A stretch of DNA of 64,000 nucleotides, taken from positions 445,567 through 509,566 of the forward strand of contig CAZBCG010000001.1 in assembly GCA_964490705.1 (NCBI GenBank). Reading direction: 5' to 3'. The stretch is from Fodinibius sp964490705. Its GTDB lineage: Bacteria > Bacteroidota > Rhodothermia > Balneolales > Balneolaceae. The position numbers and the translations under genes were made by a program. Of this stretch, positions 53,047 to 62,700 are shown piece after piece (the stretch's first letter is position 1; every line of letters starts with the position of its first letter). The notes beneath the pieces are model-generated. The model was not told the DNA's origin. It saw only the letters and a program-made list of their open reading frames with translations, and did not search any database.

Positions 53047-54588
53047 TTATTCCCCAAATATTTCTTGGTATTTCTTTTCTAACATACCTACTTCATCTTC
53101 AGTCAACGCCTCAAACTCTTTAGTACGAGCACGTTTGGATAGTATGCCATTATTTTGACGTAAGAACCCAATAAGATTTTCCATATCCTTATCCGGCATA
53201 TCAAAGTGTTCGGAAATGAAGGTTCTCATCTTATCGTGTCGTTCCAGGTACTGAACTTCTTCCGGTAAAGTATCGGTAACCGTTTCTTCTACGCATTCAT
53301 AGAGAAATTCAGCCTGTTGAGTTGCATCAAAATAACGGTACAGGTCAATGGTATCGTTTAAGACTTCTACATTGCCATCCGGTGTTGCTTCCCATTCAAT
53401 GAAATCAAGACGAGGCTTGGAATAAGATTCCAGAACTTCTTTATACTCATCAATCCGATCAAGGATCACTGCTGATACAGGGAAGATTAGTCCTTTTGGG
53501 GCGAACTCTTTTTTAGCCAATACATGATGAATCAAGTATCGATGTACACGGCCGTTTCCATCTGTAAAAGGATGGATGAATACGAAGCCAAATGCAATAA
53601 GAGTGGCTGCTAAAACTGGATCATAATCACTTTCTATTAATGATTCATTAGTATTCAATAAACCATCTATTAATTTAGGAACATCTTCCCATCTGGCTGA
53701 AATGTGATCTGGGACCGGTTTACTATTGACCCGATTATGTACACCTACAAATCCGCCTTCTTTACGCCAGCCCATATCTACAAATCGCCGGTCTTCAATG
53801 ACAATTTCTTGGAGTCGTAACAGTTCATCCTTTGTAAGGTCTTTCTGACCGGCCTGACCAATTGCTTTTCCCCATCGTTCTGCCCGATTTTCCGGAGGAG
53901 TTTCTCCTTCAATAGCATAGGATGCTTTGGAGTCTTTGAGCAGAAGAAAAGCTGCAGCTCGAGATAATAAATCTGGGTGTACCTTACCTATGGTATCTTT
54001 TACTTTTTCTTCTAACTCCTCTGTGCTAAAGCTTTCTAGTTTATCTGTCCGGCTAATAAGTGGACAAAAATTCTCATTGCCTGGGAGATTGTTCCAAACC
54101 CTATGGCGCTTAGATCTTTCTTTAGGTCCTGGATATTGTAAATCCGGATCAAGTGCTTCTACATAATTCCCCGATTTCGCATCTTCTAAATCCAGTCTCT
54201 CATCCATCAGCCATTCATAGAAAAACCATATCCGTCTGCTATTTCGGCCGGTGGGTTGATCCTTAACAATAGATTCAATTTCGGTTTTATCTATTTCTTC
54301 AAAAAGCTTTTTTAAGATCAGTAGATCAATTCCTTCATATCTAAAAGCAAAAGTTAAATGCCCAAGTAAGGTTTGGTCTGGTTCCTGTACTGTCCTAAAT
54401 ACCTGCCATTTACCTTCTGTATAGCTTCTATGTTTTTCACTTATTGCGGAAAGAAGCTCAGGTAATGGCACTTCTAAATCATATCTGTAAATTAATGCAC
54501 TATACCCAGCCAGTTTCATATCGGTTTCAGGAAGGGTATATTTACGAAAAACGGTTACATTATCTGAAAATCGATTATTTTTGGACAT
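53047..54588 (-). CDS. Fic-domain protein (AMPylator) with intrinsic inhibitory motif
   Basis: 513 residues. Fic proteins usually transfer AMP to target hydroxyls. The catalytic motif is H339-PFTDGNGRVHR, complete. An inhibitory helix motif [S/T]xxxE[G/N] is present upstream as S223-YAIE-G228, as in class II Fic proteins, so activity should be held down until the helix moves. The N-terminal 200 residues and C-terminal 120 (winged-helix-like, DMENLIGFLRQNNGILSKR) may recognise targets. Composition is less AT-rich than its neighbours, suggesting separate arrival. Single Fic genes of this size are reported among antiphage genes (SoFic); antiphage function here is inference. Confidence 0.85.
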   Translation of the reverse strand: MSKNNRFSDNVTVFRKYTLPETDMKLAGYSALIYRYDLEVPLPELLSAISEKHRSYTEGKWQVFRTVQEPDQTLLGHLTFAFRYEGIDLLILKKLFEEIDKTEIESIVKDQPTGRNSRRIWFFYEWLMDERLDLEDAKSGNYVEALDPDLQYPGPKERSKRHRVWNNLPGNENFCPLISRTDKLESFSTEELEEKVKDTIGKVHPDLLSRAAAFLLLKDSKASYAIEGETPPENRAERWGKAIGQAGQKDLTKDELLRLQEIVIEDRRFVDMGWRKEGGFVGVHNRVNSKPVPDHISARWEDVPKLIDGLLNTNESLIESDYDPVLAATLIAFGFVFIHPFTDGNGRVHRYLIHHVLAKKEFAPKGLIFPVSAVILDRIDEYKEVLESYSKPRLDFIEWEATPDGNVEVLNDTIDLYRYFDATQQAEFLYECVEETVTDTLPEEVQYLERHDKMRTFISEHFDMPDKDMENLIGFLRQNNGILSKRARTKEFEALTEDEVGMLEKKYQEIFGE

Positions 54589-54798
54589 AATTTATACATA
54601 TCGATTACCAATTATTTTGGTACTAATATTACCAAAAATGATTACTTTTTATAAAAAACGTTTATATACAGGTGGTTTATATCAAAATCAATTACATTTA
54701 GTCTGTTAATATGGAGTAATTAGTTTTGTTGAGTCTTTTATATTTAGATGGTTTAGTAAGCAATATAGTATATAATCCTCCTAAGAATAGATGATTTA

Positions 54799-55465
54799 AT
54801 GACTCAGTTAAATGATAAAAGAAGGAAAGGTCGTAGTTTAAATTTATTATCGGTTGGAATAATTATTTATGTAATGGCTGGTGGTAGTTTTTCGAATGAA
54901 GGGTCATTTTTAGGGGGAGCAATTATTTTTGAACACCCAGAAATTCTTGAATATGCTACTTTAGCTATTTTTTTTCTATTTCATATACAGGTTTTGGATA
55001 AGTCAGAGTAATCGATGGGGGCTTTTAAAAACTTCTGTAAAAGAAGCTGTTGAGCGAGACTTGGACTTCATCCAATATGCTGATAATAGGGTTTCTCAAT
55101 ATGTTTTAAAGAGAGTGGAAGAAAATAAACCTATTTCTGGCAACTTGTTAGAAAAGGAGGACGGAGTTAATGCACATTTTTATCGGCAGAAAGGAAATTC
55201 TATAAAAGGGTTAATTTCATGGAATGAAGATTTAAAAATAGCCGGAAAAATTAGAAGAGAAGATAGTCCTGACATTGATGGGTTTTATGTACCAATTAAT
55301 TTTGGTGATTTTAATAAAGTATATTTTAAAAAATGGCTTTACATAATTTTCGTGACAGATATGTTTTGGGAGAATGTTTTCCCATTAATACTTGCTTCTG
55401 GAGCATTGATTTCAATAGTGATAGAAATTGAAACCCGATATAATTTATTGGCTTTTTGTAACTAG
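54799..55465 (+). pseudogene. Small membrane-protein gene split by an 8-T run
   Basis: Two pieces. ATG 54799 encodes 70 residues with two hydrophobic segments (LLSVGIIIYVMAGGSF, YATLAIFFLFH) and stops at 55011. A second frame continues to 55465 with a charged stretch (VKEAVERDLDFIQYADNRV) and a final membrane helix (FPLILASGALISIVI). Removing one T from the run at 54968-54975 joins them: LAIFFYFIYRFWISQSNRWG then reads on without a stop, giving about 222 residues. The second frame has no good start codon of its own. Either a frameshift mutation, slippage expression or phase variation. It ends 9 bases before the nuclease-TPR gene. Confidence 0.6.
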
Positions 55466-55474
55466 AAAATATAT

Positions 55475-58400
55475 ATGCAAGATAGTCCATTAAACATAAA
55501 TCCTAGGCGTCAAGCTGATGATATTATTTCGGCCTATGTATACCAGATATGGCAAACTGCATATTATTGGATTAATTTAGAGGAGGGAGAAAGGCTATAT
55601 ATAGAAAATGCTGAAGATTTTGATGTAGTAAGGCAAAAGCAGATTGATACAGTGCAGGTTAAAAATACGACAGCCTCAGTTACTTTAAATAGCAAGCCAA
55701 TTTTAGATGCTATTTGCCACTTCTGGAAGCATAAAAAAAGAAATCCAGATGCTGAAATTAATTATGTATATCTAACTAGTTCTAAAAGAGGTAGAGAAAA
55801 ATCAGTTGAATTTGATGGAATAAAGGGACTAGATTATTGGGATAATCTTAAGGCCTCTTCTGATCATACAGGAGTAACTCAAATAAAAGAACATTTAATA
55901 AACCATAATTATATACCTGATGATTTCAGTTCTTACCTAAAGAACATACCGGATGCAGAGTTTTACCAGGAATTTGTGAATAAAATTGACTGGCTAACAG
56001 GTCAACAGGAAGCCAAGAACCTAAAAAGAAAAATCAAAGAAAAACTAATTTTATTTGGAAGTGATGAAAGAGAATGTACTGCATTGGAATCTGAAAAGGT
56101 TTTGGCGCATCTCTTGTTAACAATAGTTGAATTAATTGAGTCTTCTTCGAGTAATTATTTAACAAAAGCAGATTTTATTAAGTGTTTTGATCAAACTAAT
56201 AACATTGAACTACCAAGGAAGAATTATAGAGTATTATCTAGGCTAGCAGCCCCAACATTAAGCATATTCCTTGAAACCCATAAGCAATTATCAGAAAGAG
56301 ATGCTAAACAGTTAGCTCAACTTGTTCTAAACTCTAGCCAAGAATCTGATTTTGAAGCATATTTTGAAGACTCCTCTTTGATTCAGGATTTGTTGTCTGA
56401 TAATTTTGATTTAAGCTCTCTTCTGGAGAAAAGAAAGAAAGAACAAGATGTGAAAGAGAATCCATCTCTACTCACTTACCAAGAGAGACAAGCTTTGGGT
56501 ATCCTTTGTACTGCACAAATGGAATTTTGGACAGTTAAAAAGCTGGGAGACTTATTTCCAGATATTAATTGGTCAGAAAAAGTAGAAGTTTTAAAAGGGA
56601 AAAATTTAATTTCAGTAGAAAACTCTATAATTCGCCCTCATGAGAAGGCTGAGCAAGTCATCCTGTCAGATGAAGAAGAAGCATTAAACTACCACAAAGG
56701 TTGGACTGAAGAACTTGAAAAGTTAACGAATTATTATGACACCAATTTTCTACTTGCTCTTCATTATTTGTCAATGGATGAACGTAAGAAAACGATTCAA
56801 AGGTTAGCTGATGGAGCAATATCATTAGATCCCGGCTTTTGGTCTAAACTATATTATGACTTCTTAAAAGAGATTTATGATCGTGATTGGTTAGATGATT
56901 TAGAAATTTATTTGGAGGCAAAGTTTTTATTAGCCCTAGCTTTATGTTCTTCTCATGTAGGTAATTTGCTAGAAGCTAAGAAAATTATTTTGCAAGCGAA
57001 TAAACTTAGCAAGAAAGCAAATGATCCATGGATCGTTGGGAATTCGTTAATAAATGCTGGGAGTATTTTTCAGAAATTAGGAGAACTGGAGGAATCTAAA
57101 AAATACTTTGAAAAGGCAAGGGATCATGCAGAAAAGTTTGATGATGAGCCACTCTTAGGGCGTTGTTTAAACAATTTAGGGATGTATTATCTGGGTAAGG
57201 GAGAAAACCAATCAAGAAAGTATTTCGAAAAGGCATTAACAATTAAAAAAAGGAATAATGACATATCAGGGATTGTAGGATCGTATTTAGGAATTGGCAA
57301 TTTTTTTGCTTCAAATAATAACTATCAGAGATCTATAAAATGGTTTACCAAAGCTGAAGAGTTAGCTAATGAGAATTATTTATTTTACTTAAAGGCATTA
57401 TCACTGATAAATAAAGGTAGCAGTACATTTAATTTAGGAGAGTTCAAAAATGCTCTTGGATTTTATGAAAGATCTCTTGAAATATCTGAAAGGGAGACGC
57501 TAATTAATGCTAAAGTTATGGCATACAGAGGCATTGCTAACTGTTATGGAGAATTAGGTGATTTTGATAAGTCATACAAATTCTTGAGTGAATTGCTAGC
57601 TTTTCAGCAAGAGTCAGATTTACCAGTCGAGGAAATTTTATGGACTAAAATTGACCTGGGAATAGCTGAACTTAAAAGGGAACATGAGGAATGTGGAAGA
57701 GAAATTTTTGTTGAAATTATTGAGGAAGGCAGAAAGGATAACCTCAGTGAGATAGTTTTTGAAGCTAGAAAAACATTGGCCCTATCTTATCAACATGATA
57801 GCAAGGACCTTACGCATAAAAAATTCAAGAACTTTGCCAAGGAAGAGATAGAAAGAGGTAATAAAAAGCTTGCAGTAAAATTATTTACTCATCTAGGCCA
57901 TTTATACATACATGATAGATTTGATTCTAACGAGATTGAATCTTTATTAAATAAGGTTATAGGTATTTGCAAAGAGAATGATTTTACTGAAGAGTTAAAA
58001 AATCTGTTTGACTTATATTATGATTGGAAGTTTTCCGAAGAAAGGTTTAGCGATGCAATCCAAATTTTAGAAAACTATGAAGATGAAATAGATAAAGAGA
58101 GTAAAAAAGAAGTAGCACGTATTCAGGATGCTAAAGGCATTTGCTACCAACACTTATTTAATTATGACAAAGCAATTGAGTGTCATAACAATTCTTTATC
58201 TAGCTTAAAGGATTTTGAAAGCCAAAAAATTCAGGAAAATGCTTACAATAACTTAGGTGAAGCCTTTAGAAAAACTAAACAATATGAAAAATCACTATTA
58301 TCCTTATCAAAGGCCCAAAATTTTGCAGAGTATCGAGGGAATAAATATGATGAATATAATATCATCTATAATAAAGCCTTAACATTAAATGAAAAAGGAG

Positions 58401-59455
58401 AGGTTAAGAAGGCTTTAGAGCTACTTGGTGAACTAAAAGAAAAGTCAAAACATGAGGCTTATCATGATATTTATATCAAGGTTTTTTATGGATTAGCCAA
58501 CATTTTCAAAGAACAAAATGAGTTGAAGCTATCTGCTGAAAGATTTGAAAAGGCATATAATGAATCAAAAGAAAAAGGGGAAACCACATTATTAGCTAAT
58601 ATTGCAATTGAATATTCTGGTGTTCTTTTAAAACTCCAGGAGGATCAGAAGGCAATTTCTTTACTTAAGGAATCATTATCCTTAATTGATAAAAATTATC
58701 ATCACTATTATCTCTATAGAGCCATAGCAAGAGCCTATGAAGAAACCGGTGATGTAGAAAATGAGAAGAAATTTCTGGTAAAATCCCTTCAAATAGCCCA
58801 AAAGTTAAATTTTTCTGAGAAGATCATAGACACTTTTATAAGATTAGCAGAGTTTTCAGAAGAACAGTCAAATACATCTGATGCTTATAGTTACTATCGA
58901 GAAGCTATTGATAAAGAGGAAGACCCCAAGTGGAAGTCATTTATATATCAGGATCTTTTGGATATTATGTTAAATAACAACGATACACACAAAGCTCAGA
59001 AAATATTCGAAGAGGCTATAGATTACTGTGAAAAAAATGATTTAAATCTTTCTGCTGTCAATTTGTATATGAAGGTTGGGGATTATAATTGGTTTTCAAA
59101 TGACTTTGATCAAAAAGTTGAAGCACTGCAAACATATTTGTTTGCCCTTTTACAAACAGTTGATGAGGAAATAAATTCAGAAAAGTTTGCTGATGTAGGA
59201 ATGTATATTTACTACAATATTCTGGATGAGTATGAGGCAAAGGGAAAAGATTTCGTGATAAATTTAAAGGAAGAAATAACAGAATGGCTTTATGACGAAA
59301 TAGAAGATACCCTTTCTGTTGAAAAAATTATCTGGCCACTCTCCTTAGTAGATAGGGTATCTGATAAACTGGAAGAATCCCCGGATCTAACAGAAAAAGA
59401 AATCGAGGAGTTAATCATGAGAGAATATAGTACTATATTTAATATTGAGTCTTAG
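55475..59455 (+). CDS. DUF4297/Cap4-like nuclease fused to a long TPR array (putative defence effector)
   Basis: 1326 residues. The N-terminal ~150 residues match the DUF4297/Cap4-type dsDNA endonuclease pattern: YVYQIWQTAYYW, an acidic E44-NAEDFD50, Q61-V-K63 and, further on, FWKHKKRNPDAEINYVYLTSSK. Helical and winged-helix-like regions follow (about 200-430, QERQALGILCTAQMEFW). TPR repeats fill about 470-1250 (for example SLINAGSIFQKLGELEESKKYFEKA). No Walker A motif was found, so it lacks the STAND NTPase that usually joins such nucleases to repeat sensors. It is AT-rich and 9 bases downstream of the broken membrane-protein gene. Confidence 0.72.
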   Translation: MQDSPLNINPRRQADDIISAYVYQIWQTAYYWINLEEGERLYIENAEDFDVVRQKQIDTVQVKNTTASVTLNSKPILDAICHFWKHKKRNPDAEINYVYLTSSKRGREKSVEFDGIKGLDYWDNLKASSDHTGVTQIKEHLINHNYIPDDFSSYLKNIPDAEFYQEFVNKIDWLTGQQEAKNLKRKIKEKLILFGSDERECTALESEKVLAHLLLTIVELIESSSSNYLTKADFIKCFDQTNNIELPRKNYRVLSRLAAPTLSIFLETHKQLSERDAKQLAQLVLNSSQESDFEAYFEDSSLIQDLLSDNFDLSSLLEKRKKEQDVKENPSLLTYQERQALGILCTAQMEFWTVKKLGDLFPDINWSEKVEVLKGKNLISVENSIIRPHEKAEQVILSDEEEALNYHKGWTEELEKLTNYYDTNFLLALHYLSMDERKKTIQRLADGAISLDPGFWSKLYYDFLKEIYDRDWLDDLEIYLEAKFLLALALCSSHVGNLLEAKKIILQANKLSKKANDPWIVGNSLINAGSIFQKLGELEESKKYFEKARDHAEKFDDEPLLGRCLNNLGMYYLGKGENQSRKYFEKALTIKKRNNDISGIVGSYLGIGNFFASNNNYQRSIKWFTKAEELANENYLFYLKALSLINKGSSTFNLGEFKNALGFYERSLEISERETLINAKVMAYRGIANCYGELGDFDKSYKFLSELLAFQQESDLPVEEILWTKIDLGIAELKREHEECGREIFVEIIEEGRKDNLSEIVFEARKTLALSYQHDSKDLTHKKFKNFAKEEIERGNKKLAVKLFTHLGHLYIHDRFDSNEIESLLNKVIGICKENDFTEELKNLFDLYYDWKFSEERFSDAIQILENYEDEIDKESKKEVARIQDAKGICYQHLFNYDKAIECHNNSLSSLKDFESQKIQENAYNNLGEAFRKTKQYEKSLLSLSKAQNFAEYRGNKYDEYNIIYNKALTLNEKGEVKKALELLGELKEKSKHEAYHDIYIKVFYGLANIFKEQNELKLSAERFEKAYNESKEKGETTLLANIAIEYSGVLLKLQEDQKAISLLKESLSLIDKNYHHYYLYRAIARAYEETGDVENEKKFLVKSLQIAQKLNFSEKIIDTFIRLAEFSEEQSNTSDAYSYYREAIDKEEDPKWKSFIYQDLLDIMLNNNDTHKAQKIFEEAIDYCEKNDLNLSAVNLYMKVGDYNWFSNDFDQKVEALQTYLFALLQTVDEEINSEKFADVGMYIYYNILDEYEAKGKDFVINLKEEITEWLYDEIEDTLSVEKIIWPLSLVDRVSDKLEESPDLTEKEIEELIMREYSTIFNIES

Positions 59456-59703
59456 CAATAACAATTTTTTGCTGAAAACACCCTTGTGGCCTCCTAAGGT
59501 CGATTCGAGCAAATTTCCATTCTAAGGAACGATCCCACTCCTCTTAATAATATACCATTGCTAAAATCCGATAAATTTGCCGGTCAGCAATAAATTTCTG
59601 TGTTACTGCCAAAATTATTTAAGTCGTTGACCTACTTTTTGGCTCTTACTACTCATTTAGATATAATGCCTTAAAATTATTTATCGTGAAGTAATAAATT
59701 AAG

Positions 59704-62700
59704 ATGCCAGATCAAGACCAGCTTTCCTTTTTCGGGGAGAATCGCTCACTATTTTCCGACTATTACCTCAAAGAACGACTTCAAAAACTTCCCGAGTGGG
59801 AAGATGATATAAGCGAACCCTTCGAGAAGGCGCTGGAACTGTATCAACAGAAAAAATCAGTGCTGCCCGGGATGAACGAGGCCCAGACCGAGAAGGATTT
59901 CATCCAGCCCATCATGCAACAAGTACTGGATTATGCCTATGATGTTCAGAAAACGGAGAAGAAACAGGGACGTACCAATATCCCTGATTATATTCTCTTT
60001 GCTGATGAAGAGGTATTGACCAGTGCCCAGGAGAATCGCGAAAGTGACCGTTACTATAATGATGCACTGGCCCTCAGCGATGCCAAATACTGGGATCGTC
60101 CGCTCGACAGCAAAGGCATTGCCGAAAAAGATTTATATACCAACGCCAATCCGAGTTTTCAGATTGTTAACTACCTGACCGTTACCGGACTCGAATGGGG
60201 CATCCTCACCAACGGTAGTCGGTGGCGACTTTATTCTACCAAAGCGCGGTCGCGCATCGACTCCTATTTCGAGGTTGATCTCCGGCAAATCCTTGAGCAG
60301 GAAGACCAAGAGCAGTTCAAATATTTCTACCACTTCTTTCGTCGGCAGGCGTTCCAGGCCGATCCCCAAACAGGTGATTCTTTTGTAGAGCACGTATTCG
60401 AAGGCTCCATCGACTACGGCACGCGGCTGGAAAAGAAACTAAAGGACCTGATTTTCGAGGATGTGTTTCTGCTGATGAGCCGAGGTTTTGTGGAGTACCG
60501 CAAGGAGGAAACCGATATCGAGGCCGAGACCGACGAAAGCCTGCGGGAGATTTACCAGGGTACGCTTCGGCTGTTATACCGTTTGCTGTTTTTGCTGCAC
60601 GCCGAGTCGCGAAGCCTGCTGCCACTGGATAACAGAGGCTACCTGCAGTACAGCCTGATGGAACTCAAAAAGGATATCGCCAATCGCATTGATGAAGATC
60701 TGCCCCAAAGCTCTCGGTCGTTTGACGTCTGGAATGACCTGGATTCGCTGTTTCATATCATCGACAAAGGCGATCCCGCCCTGAATGTGCCGCGCTACAA
60801 TGGCGGACTCTTCCGGCAGGATCATCCCAACAACCGGTTTCTACAGGAGCATAAAATATCTGACAAATACCTGGTGCCCGCACTGGAATTTCTCACCCGG
60901 GAGACCGAACCCAACGAGTCTGGAAGAAAGCCGTTTATCGACTATAAATCGCTGAATGTGGAGCAGTTGGGCTCGATCTATGAAGGATTGCTGGAATTTC
61001 ATCTGCGTCAGTCCGAGGAAGATGACTCCGGACAAAAAGAGCTCTACCTCGAAAATGACAAGGGCGAACGCAAGGCCACCGGCTCGTACTACACGCCCCA
61101 CTATATTGTGGAATACATTGTGGAGCATACACTGGGACCGGTTTTTGAAGAGCGGGCCGAGACGTTTAAGGATTTAATGGAGCAGTGGAAGCCTAAATTC
61201 GAGGAATATCAAGAACTTGATAAAAAGATACAGGAGGGCGACCGCAGCGAGCAGATCCACAATAAACGCAAAGCCGTCCATACTGAGGTACAAACGCTTG
61301 GAAAGCGTGCGACCGAGACTCTGCTGAACCTGAAGATCTGCGACCCGGCCATGGGCAGCGGACACTTTTTAAAAGAAGCAACCGACAAGCTGGCCGAGAA
61401 GATCATTACGCTGCTGGCCGAGTATCCCACCAATCCCGTGACCAACCTGCTGGAAGACGTCCGCAACCAGATCCTGGAGTCGCTGGAAGAGCAGGATATC
61501 ACCATCGACGCCGAGGAGCACCTGAAAGACACCAACCTGATCAAGCGGATGGTAATGAAGCGCAGTATTTACGGGGTGGACCTGAATCCCATGGCCGTAG
61601 AGCTGGCCAAGCTGAGTCTCTGGCTCGATTCCTTTACCGTGGGCGCTCCGCTCAGCTTTCTGGACCACCACCTGAAGGTCGGCAACTCGCTGATCGGCAC
61701 TACTGTTGGGGAAATCCGCGAGCAGCTCGAGACCGGGCAGAGCCACATGTTCGGCGGACCGTTTAGCGGACTGCTGAATGCCACCGAGCTGATGCGCGAA
61801 GTGTCCGTAAAGACCGACGCGACGTATAGCGAAGTGGAGCAGAGCATCGAGCGGTACCAAGACTTTGAAGAGGCGGTGGCCCCGTATAAGAAAGTGCTGG
61901 ATATTTGGCTGAGCCGGCACTTTGACAACGAGCGGGCGGGGGATTTCCTGATGACCTTTTCCGACCAGATCACTAACCTGCTGAAAGGCGAAGATGTGGA
62001 GCTGGGCGATAAGCAGCAGGCAATTATTGAAACAGCAGAAAAATTAAATGACGACAAGCACTTCTTCCACTGGGAGCTGGAATTTCCCGAGGTGTTTGTG
62101 GATCTAAAACAGTCGAAATGGCTGGACAATCCCGGCTTTGACGCCGTGGTGGGGAATCCTCCGTATGTACGAGTACAAAGAATTGAGGAAGTAGAAAGGG
62201 ACTATCTATTTAATCAATTTTCTACATGTTCAAAGAAAACAGACATTTCATTGGCATTTCTTGAGCTGGGTTATCAAAAAATAAACCAAAATGGCAGGGG
62301 TGGTTTTATTTCAACCTCACAATGGCTTTCAACCGATTATGGAGAAAAAGCACGTGAATACTTTTCAAATAATAGGATATCTAAAATACTAGATTTCAAA
62401 AGTTTACCTGTATTTGAGGGGATTTCAACTTATCCCGCGATATTTTTGGTGGATAAACATGAAAACAAGAATTTGAAGTATGCTCAGGTTACAACAACTG
62501 ATGATTTAAATAGAGAAGCTATTCTAGCAAGGGAATATTCTGAAAAAAAGTATAAATACTTGAGTGAAAAACCTTGGATTTTAGATAAGACAGATTTCAG
62601 AGAAATAATTGCTCGTACTAATACAACAACTTTATCTTCTTTTGGCCATTTCCACATAGGTGCTTTGACAGGTGATGATGAAACATTTGTAGTCCATAAA

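Noticed and set aside
50416..59455. A CRISPR array in the island
   Set aside because: No regularly spaced repeat was seen in the non-coding stretches; the repetitive feel comes from TPR coding sequence.
55475..59455. STAND NTPase (Avs-like) domain in the nuclease-TPR protein
   Set aside because: No Walker A or Walker B pattern could be found between the nuclease and the TPR array.
59456..59703. Sigma70-like promoter TTGACC...TATAAT before the R-M gene
   Set aside because: The two boxes are about 29 bases apart, too far for a functional pair.
60133..62129. Several minus-strand frames opposite the type IIG enzyme
   Set aside because: The plus-strand frame is continuous and shows the methyltransferase motifs; the opposite frames are shadows.
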